Positions 24,949-32,750 of a DNA stretch of 64,000 nt are shown in pieces (the first letter of the stretch is position 1; every line of letters begins with the position of its first letter). Origin of the DNA: Korarchaeum sp964519515 (lineage in GTDB: Archaea; Korarchaeota; Korarchaeia; Korarchaeales; Korarchaeaceae); the NCBI GenBank assembly GCA_964519515.1, contig CAZFIJ010000042.1:1-64000 (forward strand), given 5' to 3'. The notes beneath the pieces are model-generated. The model saw only the letters and a program-made list of their open reading frames with translations, was not told the origin of the DNA and ran no database searches. Made by a program: the position numbers and the translations under genes.

Positions 24949-27132
24949 TCAGAACCATTCCTCTAACCCACCCTTCTTACTCTCCTGAACCTTTAGAGGG
25001 GAGAGAGTCCTCTCAATAACTTGGTCGAACAAGCTCAAGTAATAATCCAAATCTGCATCACTCACGTCAAAGAATTCTGCCGGTCTGGCTCTTTCTGTCA
25101 CGCTCCCAGGTCCTTTAACTATTATTACCCTCAGGACCTGGCCCCTATGGACCTCTATCCCCTTCTCCGCTTTCAGCCATGTCGAGACCCTGAGGCCCTT
25201 CGTCATCCTCTCAAATCTTTCCTCTTCCTTTCCGATAGTCTCAAATATTATTAGATCTTCCCTCTTGATGTCCCCCCTTATTATTTTATCTCTGAATTTA
25301 TTTACTATTTTTTCAATTTCGCTCTCCTTCCCCTTGAGGATAGCCTCAACGACCTCCCTCTGAGCCTCTTTGATTATCTTAGGATAATCCCTCCTTATGA
25401 ACTCAAATCCCTTGACAATAATCCTTCCGTCCTCTAGTAAATGTGCATACTTTTTCTTCGCCAAATAAATTCCTTTTAATGCCTTATAACGGAGATCCAG
25501 CCTGAGTGGTATCTCCGAATTTATATCATCGATTACGTCCTCACACTCCTTTCCGATGAATTGAATACCATCTGTATCTATGTAAATCACGCTTAAACCC
25601 TTAGATTCCAGCATCTCCCTGACCTTCTTTATGTAGAGCCTTCCGTAGGCTGATGTCAGCCTAGCTGCAGATATATTCATGAATATAGCACTCTCCCAAC
25701 CCATATACCCATAGATCGCATTAGTAACTACCTTTATTGCTCTTTGAGCTGCTTCCAGTCTCTTATACTCAGGGTCATCCGGTTTCAAATTCATGAGGCT
25801 TTCCTTAATCTTCGATCTTTCCTCTATCAACTTCCTCACCAATTGGGGGACGAGGCCCTCCCTATCTCTGCATACCTTAGCTCTCACTCCCTCCACATTC
25901 ACCTCCTCTACTTCATCGCAGAGACCTTCCTCAGGATTGACTGTCTCGAAGCTCAAATTGTGTAGAGCCATTATAGAAGGGTACATGCTAGCGAAATCCA
26001 GATAACAGATGTCTTCATAAATCCCTGGAGATCTTATCCAAACGAATCCTCCCTCATAACTCTCTTCGAGTCTTTGAGGCGATGAGAAAGCGATCCAATC
26101 CCTTGATCTCGACTCCCTGAGGAGTATCGCCTCTACTATCTCCCCGACAGAACTCCTGAGCAGTTTGTGGATAGGGACCAGCGACATCTTAGATAGAGCG
26201 ACCTGATTATCGATTATTTTCGAGTATATTCCAATTATTGTACTTAATTTCTTCCTCATATAGTCTAGGACATTGTCCCTATTCAGCTTCCAAGCTTCAG
26301 CCACTCTGAACTTCATCATGACCTCTGGTCTATCGACCCCGAGCTCGTCAGCTAATTCGTACCAAGTCCTCTCAGGGAGTTGGGGGAAATCCCTCCAAGC
26401 CACTGAGAAGAGATCTAGATTGGCCCTCCCTCTGATCCTGTTCTCCACTATGATAGTACCTCTGAAGAACTTACCGGTCTCCATAGGTTCAGATCCATCC
26501 CTCCCAATCGAGAATCTGAGCCCGAGGTGTTTAGAACGGGCCATCATGTGCTTGAATTCATCAGCATCTTGACCATAACCTACTATTACATCCGGATTCT
26601 CCTTATTTATCACTGAGGCAAATTCCCTTATGACGGAGGAATCGTCTAAATCGTTTGTTGATATCACCTCAATGGGGCCATCATCCACGGAATAAGAAAT
26701 AGCGACTATCGGGCTTTTTCCCTCAACAGGAAATCCATCTTCGCTGTATATCATCCCGGAGAAGAAGAACTTCTTCAGATCCTCAATACCATAGCTCTCG
26801 CTCGGATTATCTGGATCGCTGAATGGGATCAATCCGCTATCCAAGATGAACTTAAACCAGGATGGTATTCCCGTCTCCATCGGATTTTTCAACCCCTTCA
26901 TCGCTTTTTTCATCGATCTCTCGTCCTTAAAATAGACCTTCACTAGATCCCTCTCTACCCCCATCACTTTCTTCCTCACTCGTTCCTTCTCCAAGAAACC
27001 GCTCAGATTTCCCTCCTCTTCAGGTAGAATATAGAAATAAGGCCTAAATTTTACCCTCTCACTCATTCCACCTGAGAACCAGAGCTCCAATTGATCCTCC
27101 ATATCCTCTATGTGAAAGTATATTTTACGCAT
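24949..27132 (-). CDS. Family B DNA polymerase paralogue with degenerate 3'-5' exonuclease
   Basis: The polymerase half looks active: motif A DFASMYPSIM, motif B KVVTNAIYGYMGW and motif C YIDTDGIQF. In the exonuclease half, the DxE of motif I is replaced by M127-I-Y129 (MIYSEDGFP). Motif II has GYGQDADEF instead of YN..xFD, and motif III has YMRKK where Y..xD is expected, so the metal-binding acids are gone. The protein (727 aa) is about 100 residues shorter than the PolB at 8164-10650. A polymerase without proofreading suggests a lesion-bypass or repair role; this is inferred. It is distinct from the described inactivated PolB2 family because its polymerase motifs remain. Confidence 0.9.
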   Translation of the reverse strand: MRKIYFHIEDMEDQLELWFSGGMSERVKFRPYFYILPEEEGNLSGFLEKERVRKKVMGVERDLVKVYFKDERSMKKAMKGLKNPMETGIPSWFKFILDSGLIPFSDPDNPSESYGIEDLKKFFFSGMIYSEDGFPVEGKSPIVAISYSVDDGPIEVISTNDLDDSSVIREFASVINKENPDVIVGYGQDADEFKHMMARSKHLGLRFSIGRDGSEPMETGKFFRGTIIVENRIRGRANLDLFSVAWRDFPQLPERTWYELADELGVDRPEVMMKFRVAEAWKLNRDNVLDYMRKKLSTIIGIYSKIIDNQVALSKMSLVPIHKLLRSSVGEIVEAILLRESRSRDWIAFSSPQRLEESYEGGFVWIRSPGIYEDICYLDFASMYPSIMALHNLSFETVNPEEGLCDEVEEVNVEGVRAKVCRDREGLVPQLVRKLIEERSKIKESLMNLKPDDPEYKRLEAAQRAIKVVTNAIYGYMGWESAIFMNISAARLTSAYGRLYIKKVREMLESKGLSVIYIDTDGIQFIGKECEDVIDDINSEIPLRLDLRYKALKGIYLAKKKYAHLLEDGRIIVKGFEFIRRDYPKIIKEAQREVVEAILKGKESEIEKIVNKFRDKIIRGDIKREDLIIFETIGKEEERFERMTKGLRVSTWLKAEKGIEVHRGQVLRVIIVKGPGSVTERARPAEFFDVSDADLDYYLSLFDQVIERTLSPLKVQESKKGGLEEWF

Positions 27133-27142
27133 GTTCCCTCCT

Positions 27143-27153
27143 TACTTATAAAA
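27143..27153 (+). promoter_or_regulatory. TATA box of thiI
   Basis: TACTTATAAAA is centred about 26 bases before the GTG at 27174. No RBS precedes that GTG, so a leaderless transcript is likely. The divergent polymerase has an RBS (AAGGAGGGA) instead. Confidence 0.5.
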
Positions 27154-27173
27154 CGGACGTCCCCTATAATAAT

Positions 27174-28295
27174 GTGAGGGAGTTCAACGCAGTAATAATC
27201 AGGTACTCAGAGATCGGCCTTAAGAGTCCGGGCGTCAGATCGAATATGGAGAGAGCTCTCCAGAGGAACTTAGAGGAAACATACAGGAATGAGGGTGTTA
27301 ACTTCATAAAGGTAATTAAGAGAGCTGCTAGATTGATAGCTTACACTAAGGATCCTAAAGTCAGAGAGATCACAAAACTAGTCCTTGGGATTAGCTCTTA
27401 CAGCCCCTCTCTGGAGACAAATGCTGATCTCGATTCTATCACTAATGCTGCTAAGTTGGTAGCTACATGGGGGGAAGGGAGCTTCGCCATAAGGGTCCAG
27501 AGGGTGACTAAGGAATTTCCAATGACTTCCCCAGATTTAGCTAAGGAGATAGGGGCTAAGGTGAAAGAGAGCACCGGTAGAAGTGTGAATTTAGATCATC
27601 CGGATCAGGAGATATATATAGAGTTGATCAGAGGCTATGCTTATGTCTCCGATGAGAAGATCAGAGGATATGGAGGACTGCCCGTGGGTACTCAGGGCAA
27701 GGTCTTAGCGCTTATATCAGGAGGTATCGATAGCCCGGTTGCTGCTTGGCTCCTCATGAGGAGAGGCGCTCAGATAATTCCCCTACATTTCAGGAAGAGC
27801 CCCGCTGAGGAGGAGACCTTCATTAAGATAGTCAACGTCCTGAGAAGGTATTCCTACGGGGTGAAGATGGAGCCCATAATTCTGGAGCACGGGGGATTCC
27901 TCTCTGAAATATCGAGGGAAGCGAGGGAGTGGACCTGTCTCTTATGCAAGAGGAGGATGCTAGTGACAGCTGATAAGATAGCTAGGGAGATCGGAGCCCA
28001 CGGAATCGTGACTGGGGATTCTCTCGGACAAGTTGCATCTCAGACCCTAGCCAATCTCGAGGTAGAGAGCAGATGCCTCGAGAGGCCCGTCTTCAGACCT
28101 CTTATAGGAATGGACAAGGATGATATCATTAAGATAGCTAAGGAGATCGGGACTTATGATATCTCGATAAGCTACAAGGAGAGCTGCCCTTTCGCACCTA
28201 AGAGACCGAAGACGCTAGCTAATTGGAGGAATTTCGTGAAAATCGCTGAAAAACTCGGTCAAAAGGGAATTATAAGTGGATGTAATGGGGCTTAG
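27174..28295 (+). CDS. thiI: tRNA 4-thiouridine synthetase ThiI
   Basis: ThiI adenylates U8 of tRNA and inserts sulfur; some homologues also serve thiazole synthesis. The 373-aa protein lacks a rhodanese domain. It has an N-terminal ferredoxin-like/THUMP region and the PP-loop LISGGIDSPVAAWLLMRRG at about 180-198, followed by a CLLCKRRM pair (C260, C263 approximately). A GTG at 27174 fits the TATA box. The 3' end overlaps the 5S rRNA gene on the other strand by about 11 bases. Confidence 0.93.
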   Translation: MREFNAVIIRYSEIGLKSPGVRSNMERALQRNLEETYRNEGVNFIKVIKRAARLIAYTKDPKVREITKLVLGISSYSPSLETNADLDSITNAAKLVATWGEGSFAIRVQRVTKEFPMTSPDLAKEIGAKVKESTGRSVNLDHPDQEIYIELIRGYAYVSDEKIRGYGGLPVGTQGKVLALISGGIDSPVAAWLLMRRGAQIIPLHFRKSPAEEETFIKIVNVLRRYSYGVKMEPIILEHGGFLSEISREAREWTCLLCKRRMLVTADKIAREIGAHGIVTGDSLGQVASQTLANLEVESRCLERPVFRPLIGMDKDDIIKIAKEIGTYDISISYKESCPFAPKRPKTLANWRNFVKIAEKLGQKGIISGCNGA

Positions 28296-28416
28296 CAGCT
28301 TCCGTGTTTCCCGAGCCCTTGAGGAGCTCAGTACTCCACGGAACGCGGCCAGGCTTAACTTCCGGGTTCGGAATGGGTCCGGGTGTGTCCCTGGCCGCTA
28401 TGGCCGCTCGCCCCAC
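28285..28416 (-). rRNA. rrf: 5S ribosomal RNA
   Basis: Read on the minus strand, the sequence has the 5S hallmarks: GUGGGGC (28416-28410) pairing with GCCCCAU (28291-28285) as helix I, a GCGGCCAUAGCGGCCAGGGA segment, the conserved CCCAUUCCGAACCCGGAAGUUAAG core near 28355-28378, and a GUACU...GGGAAACACGG helix IV/V region. Ends are set by helix I and are good to a few bases. There is no 16S or 23S gene beside it, so it is an unlinked 5S gene. The 3' end overlaps thiI, and the promoter is shared with ileS. Confidence 0.93.
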
Positions 28417-28430
28417 TTACATGACTAGCT

Positions 28431-28442
28431 CTATTTAAAAAC
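28431..28442. promoter_or_regulatory. Shared TATA element of 5S rRNA and ileS
   Basis: CTATTTAAAAAC reads as a TATA box on both strands. It lies about 20-25 bases from the predicted 5S 5' end and about 28 bases from 28465, just ahead of the ileS RBS. The intergenic gap is short and contains no second candidate. Confidence 0.5.
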
Positions 28443-28488
28443 TTAGGCCCTCATGTTCGGGAGAATGAAGGGGAGAGGTGCTAAGGGG

Positions 28489-31437
28489 ATGCCTAAGCTG
28501 AGGAGGCTGGGAAGGAACTTCGATCCTAAAAGCTACGAGCAGGAAATTTTGAGATATTGGGATGAGAGAAAGATTTATGAAAAGTTAAGGGAATCTAGAA
28601 TTGGTGCAAAGAAGTTCCATTTTCTAGATGGACCGCCATATCCATCATCAGATACTCCCCATCCCGGTACCGTCTGGAATAAGGTAGTGAAGGATGCTGT
28701 AGTGAGGTTCAAGAGAGGGGAAGGCTACTTCGTTCTCGACAAGCCTGGTTGGGATACGCATGGGCTACCGATAGAGGTCATGACAGAGAGATCTCTCGGT
28801 TTCTCATCAAAAAAAGACATAGAAACATTCGGGATAGCGAAGTTCGTGGAACAGTGCAGGGAGCTAGCAGCGAGGAACATAGAGTCCATGACGCGACATT
28901 TCAAGGAGTTCGGGGTCTCATTGGATTGGAGCTCTCCATATATAACATACGAGAGGGAGTACATTGAGAGCGCATGGTGGGGGATAAAGAAGATATGGGA
29001 GAATGGAATGCTTTATCAAGGGGAGAGGCCTGTCCATTGGTGTCCTAGATGTGAGACAGTCCTCTCCGATTATGAGGTCAGTGAAAGTTACAAGGAGTTA
29101 GTGGATCCATCTATATATGTGAAATTTAAACTAGTTGATAAGCCTGAATATATTCTAATTTGGACCACTACTCCCTGGACACTTCCCGGGAACGTAGCGG
29201 TAATGGTGCATCCAGATGAGAAATATGTGAAAGTTAAGACGGATTCAGGAGTTCTCATACTGGCCGAGAAGAGGCTTGAGCACGTTATGAAGGAAGCGGG
29301 TATCAAGAGCTATGAGGTCATAGACGAATTTCAGGGAAGATCCCTAGAGGGCCTGAAATATGAACACCCTCTCGAGGACGTAGTCGATATCCAGAGGGAG
29401 CTGAGGGATCATCATACGATAATCCTGAGCTCAGAATATGTAACGATGGAGGAAGGGAGTGGATGTGTTCATTCAGCCCCCGGACATGGGAAGGAAGATT
29501 TTGAGGCTTGCTCAAGGTATGGACTCCCGGTGAAGAGTCCAGTAGATGAGAGAGGCTTATTCACTGCTGAAGCTGGGAAATATGCTGGTCTTAACGTTAG
29601 GGAAGCTAATAATTTGATAATAAGAGATCTGGAGGAGAGAGGCGCTTTAGTAGCTAAAGGTACTGTAGTCCATAAGTACCCTGTATGTTGGAGGTGCGAC
29701 ACTCCCCTAATAATAAGAGCGACGAAACAATGGTTCATACGGATATCCGATATAAGGGAAAAACTTCTTAGCGAGAGTGATAAGGTGAAATGGGTCCCCA
29801 AATGGGGAGGGGAGAGGAGATTCAGGGACTGGCTGCTGGGCGTCGAGGATTGGATAATATCTAGGCAGAGGTATTGGGGGATACCTATACCCATATGGAC
29901 TTGTGAGAAATGCGGTAAGGTTGAGGTAGTAGGATCCTCAAGGGAGTTGGAAGAAAGGTCGGGCGTCAAATTAAGTGACTTGCATAGGCCTTGGGTCGAT
30001 GAAGTCTCAATTAAATGCGACTCCTGTGGTGGCACTATGAGGAGGATTCCCGATATAATGGATGTCTGGTACGATTCAGGGATCTCCTTCTTCGCGAGCT
30101 TAGGATATCCTTACAAGACCGATTCAATTAGCGAGATATTCCCAGTGGACTTCATAACTGAGGGACATGATCAAGTGAGGGGGTGGTTCTTCTCACTCCT
30201 TAGGATGGGCGTCCTCCTCTTCGGAAGGGCTCCTTACAGATCTGTCCTCATGCACGGTTTCATGCTCGATGAGAAAGGAAGGGAGATGCATAAGAGGCTT
30301 GGGAACTACGTCCCACCTCAAGAAATAGTTAAGAGATTCGGAAGGGATTGTTTCAGGGCCTTCGTATTGACGAAGGTCCCATGGCAGGATCTTAGGTTCT
30401 CCTGGAAGGGAATGGAGGAAGTTTTGAAGAAGTTGAACATAATATGGAATGTTTACGTTTTCGCTACGACATATATAGGGGATAGAGAGGTCAAGGATCT
30501 AGATCCAGGGGATGTGAGAGATCCTATAAATAAATGGCTCATTTCCAGGCTCAATACTATGATGAAAAACTACAGGGAGGCTATGGAAGAATACAATCTT
30601 CATGTCGCGAGTAATGAGATCATAAACTTCCTCGTGGAGGATGTGAGTCATCTATACCTCAGGGTCTCCAGGAAGAAGATAAGGTCTAAGGATGAAGCCA
30701 CTTCCTCAGAGTGGATGAGTGTCCTCTACTATGTGCTGAGAAATGCTATTCCCTACTTATCTGTAGTGACTCCCTTCCTAGCTGAGAAGATCTATCTAGA
30801 TGCTTTCATGATGAATGGTGACCCTGAGAGCGTGAACTTCCTAACCTTACCGGAACCGAATCGCTACATGATAGATGAAGAGCTCGAATCCCTGATGGAC
30901 ATCGTTAGGGGGATAATAAGTTCGTCAGGGCAAGCTAGATCAAGCGTGGGGCTTAAGAGAAGGCAACCACTCAGACAGATGGTAATATCCTCCGAGGATC
31001 CTCGTGTGAAGAAGGCCGTAGAGAATTTCTCTGAGGTCATAATGATGGAGGCTAATTTGAGGGAAGTGGAGCTTGGGGATCCACCTAAGGATGGGAAGTG
31101 GGTAGAGGGGAGCTTCAATGGTGGGAAGATATATCTCTCTCTAGAGATAGGGGAAGAAGAACGCTTAGAAGGCCTCTCTAGGGAGCTTATCAGAAGGATA
31201 CAGCTCATGAGGAAGGAATTGGGACTCACCTTAGGCGTTGAGAGGATAGAGGTTTATATACAAGGGGATGAGGAGATAAAAAAGGCTGTTGATAGTTTCT
31301 ACGATGATATAGTCTGGAACTCCGATGCGGATCTCGTACAGATAGTGAATAGCCCGGAGGAGGTTTCTGAGTTCTCCCTGGGCAAGGAGTGGGAGATAGA
31401 TGGTAAAAAGGTGGTCATATGGGTGAGGAAGATCTAG
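28489..31437 (+). CDS. ileS: Isoleucyl-tRNA synthetase
   Basis: A class I synthetase of about 982 aa. The HIGH region is HPGTVWNK, WDTHGLP is the family-typical segment and the editing domain includes IWTTTPWTLPGN. The KMSKS loop reads EMHKRLGN, one step from the EMHKSLGN form I associate with archaeal IleRS. ATGs at 28453 and 28465 lie upstream, but the TATA position and the GAGAGGTG RBS (28472-28479) favour ATG 28489, which also gives the family's usual N-terminus. The 3' end overlaps aspS by 19 bases. Confidence 0.95.
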   Translation: MPKLRRLGRNFDPKSYEQEILRYWDERKIYEKLRESRIGAKKFHFLDGPPYPSSDTPHPGTVWNKVVKDAVVRFKRGEGYFVLDKPGWDTHGLPIEVMTERSLGFSSKKDIETFGIAKFVEQCRELAARNIESMTRHFKEFGVSLDWSSPYITYEREYIESAWWGIKKIWENGMLYQGERPVHWCPRCETVLSDYEVSESYKELVDPSIYVKFKLVDKPEYILIWTTTPWTLPGNVAVMVHPDEKYVKVKTDSGVLILAEKRLEHVMKEAGIKSYEVIDEFQGRSLEGLKYEHPLEDVVDIQRELRDHHTIILSSEYVTMEEGSGCVHSAPGHGKEDFEACSRYGLPVKSPVDERGLFTAEAGKYAGLNVREANNLIIRDLEERGALVAKGTVVHKYPVCWRCDTPLIIRATKQWFIRISDIREKLLSESDKVKWVPKWGGERRFRDWLLGVEDWIISRQRYWGIPIPIWTCEKCGKVEVVGSSRELEERSGVKLSDLHRPWVDEVSIKCDSCGGTMRRIPDIMDVWYDSGISFFASLGYPYKTDSISEIFPVDFITEGHDQVRGWFFSLLRMGVLLFGRAPYRSVLMHGFMLDEKGREMHKRLGNYVPPQEIVKRFGRDCFRAFVLTKVPWQDLRFSWKGMEEVLKKLNIIWNVYVFATTYIGDREVKDLDPGDVRDPINKWLISRLNTMMKNYREAMEEYNLHVASNEIINFLVEDVSHLYLRVSRKKIRSKDEATSSEWMSVLYYVLRNAIPYLSVVTPFLAEKIYLDAFMMNGDPESVNFLTLPEPNRYMIDEELESLMDIVRGIISSSGQARSSVGLKRRQPLRQMVISSEDPRVKKAVENFSEVIMMEANLREVELGDPPKDGKWVEGSFNGGKIYLSLEIGEEERLEGLSRELIRRIQLMRKELGLTLGVERIEVYIQGDEEIKKAVDSFYDDIVWNSDADLVQIVNSPEEVSEFSLGKEWEIDGKKVVIWVRKI

Positions 31438-32696
31438 TAAGAGTTCATGGATGGGTAAGTGAAGTCAGAAACCTTGGAAAAGTGAGATTCATAGTTATAA
31501 GGAATTGGAATGAGAAGATTCAGATAACACTGAAGAGAGGGATAGTTGAGGATGGCCTCTTCGATCTCACTGAAAATCTAACTCAAGAATCCGTGATAGA
31601 GGTCTTAGGGAGAGAGTTAAAGGAGAAGATAGCAATCGGAGCCGATAGAGAGGTCATACCAGAGAGGATAATCGTGCACTCGCTCGCCAGCCCCCAGTTA
31701 CCGCTGGACCCTAACTGGAAGGTACCGGCTCAAGTCCCGACTAGATTCGATAATAGGCCATTGGACTTGAGGAGACCTGAAATTCAGGCGATATTCAAAA
31801 TAGAGTCCTCCTTACTCGATGGAATGGAGGATTGGCTCAGAAGAAATGGTTTCATAAGAGTATTCACTCCAGCGCTCATAGGGGCAGCTAGTGAGAGTGG
31901 GGCTGAGGTGTTTAAGGTCCTCTACTTCGATAAGGAGGCTTACCTAAGGCAAGACCCCCAACTTCACAGACAATTGACAATCTTAGGAGGTTTTGAGAGA
32001 ATTTATGACCTTGGAACGAACTGGAGAGCTGAATTGAGTAGGACTCCAAGACATTTAAGTGAGTTCAGATCTTTAGCAGTAGAATTGGCCTTCATAGAGA
32101 ATGAACAGGATACTATGAGGGTAGAGGAGCAGATCATAAGGGAAGGGATTAAGAGAGTCGTCGAGGAGAGGTCTAAGGAACTGGAGCTCCTTAATGTGTA
32201 TCTGGAAGTCCCTAAGGTACCGTTTCCCGAGCTAAGGTTCCCGAAGATTTACGACATCCTCGAAGAGTATGGGAAGATAATTGAATATGGAGAGGACTAT
32301 GATACTGAAAGCGAGAGACTTCTTTGGCAATATGTGAGAGAAAATTATAATTCTGACTTCTTCTTCGTCAATCGCTTCCCCTTCAAGGTGAAGCCGTTCT
32401 ACGTAATGAGAGAAGATGATACTTGGGCTAGGAGCGTGGATCTCCTCTACAAAGGGTTAGAGCTGAGTTCTGGAGGACAAAGAGAGCACAGATATGACGT
32501 CTTGATATCTCAGATAAGGGAAAAGGGTTTAGATCCCAGAAGCCTAGAATGGTTCACTAAGTTCTTCGCTTACGGGGCTCCACCACATGGTGGATTCGCG
32601 ATAGGCATAGAGAGACTCCTAATGAAGATGCTGGAGCTGAGCAGTGTCAAGGAGGCCTCACTGTTTCCTAGAGATCCCGATAGAATTCTGCCTTAA
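31419..32696 (+). CDS. aspS: Aspartyl-tRNA synthetase, archaeal type
   Basis: A class IIb synthetase of 425 aa with an N-terminal OB-fold anticodon domain (VHGWVSEVRNLGKVRFIVIRN). Motif 2 is NWRAELSRTPRHLSEF and motif 3 is GGFAIGIERLLMKML. The segment LELSSGGQREHRYD favours AspRS over AsnRS. Whether it is discriminating or also charges tRNA(Asn) cannot be told from this window; no AsnRS or bacterial-type GatCAB is present. It is co-transcribed with ileS, with RBS AAAGGTGG and ATG 31419. Confidence 0.92.
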   Translation: MGEEDLVRVHGWVSEVRNLGKVRFIVIRNWNEKIQITLKRGIVEDGLFDLTENLTQESVIEVLGRELKEKIAIGADREVIPERIIVHSLASPQLPLDPNWKVPAQVPTRFDNRPLDLRRPEIQAIFKIESSLLDGMEDWLRRNGFIRVFTPALIGAASESGAEVFKVLYFDKEAYLRQDPQLHRQLTILGGFERIYDLGTNWRAELSRTPRHLSEFRSLAVELAFIENEQDTMRVEEQIIREGIKRVVEERSKELELLNVYLEVPKVPFPELRFPKIYDILEEYGKIIEYGEDYDTESERLLWQYVRENYNSDFFFVNRFPFKVKPFYVMREDDTWARSVDLLYKGLELSSGGQREHRYDVLISQIREKGLDPRSLEWFTKFFAYGAPPHGGFAIGIERLLMKMLELSSVKEASLFPRDPDRILP

Positions 32697-32750
32697 TATG
32701 AGGGCCTTAATTACGACAATCATCGTAAAATGATAATGATAGGACGAGAT

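Noticed and set aside
28453..28488. ATG 28453 and 28465 as ileS start
   Set aside because: They lie upstream of the RBS and near the expected transcription start; ATG 28489 matches both the RBS and the family N-terminus.
29469..30035. 188-aa minus-strand ORF inside ileS
   Set aside because: It is antisense to the essential synthetase core and has no start signals or homology that I recognise.
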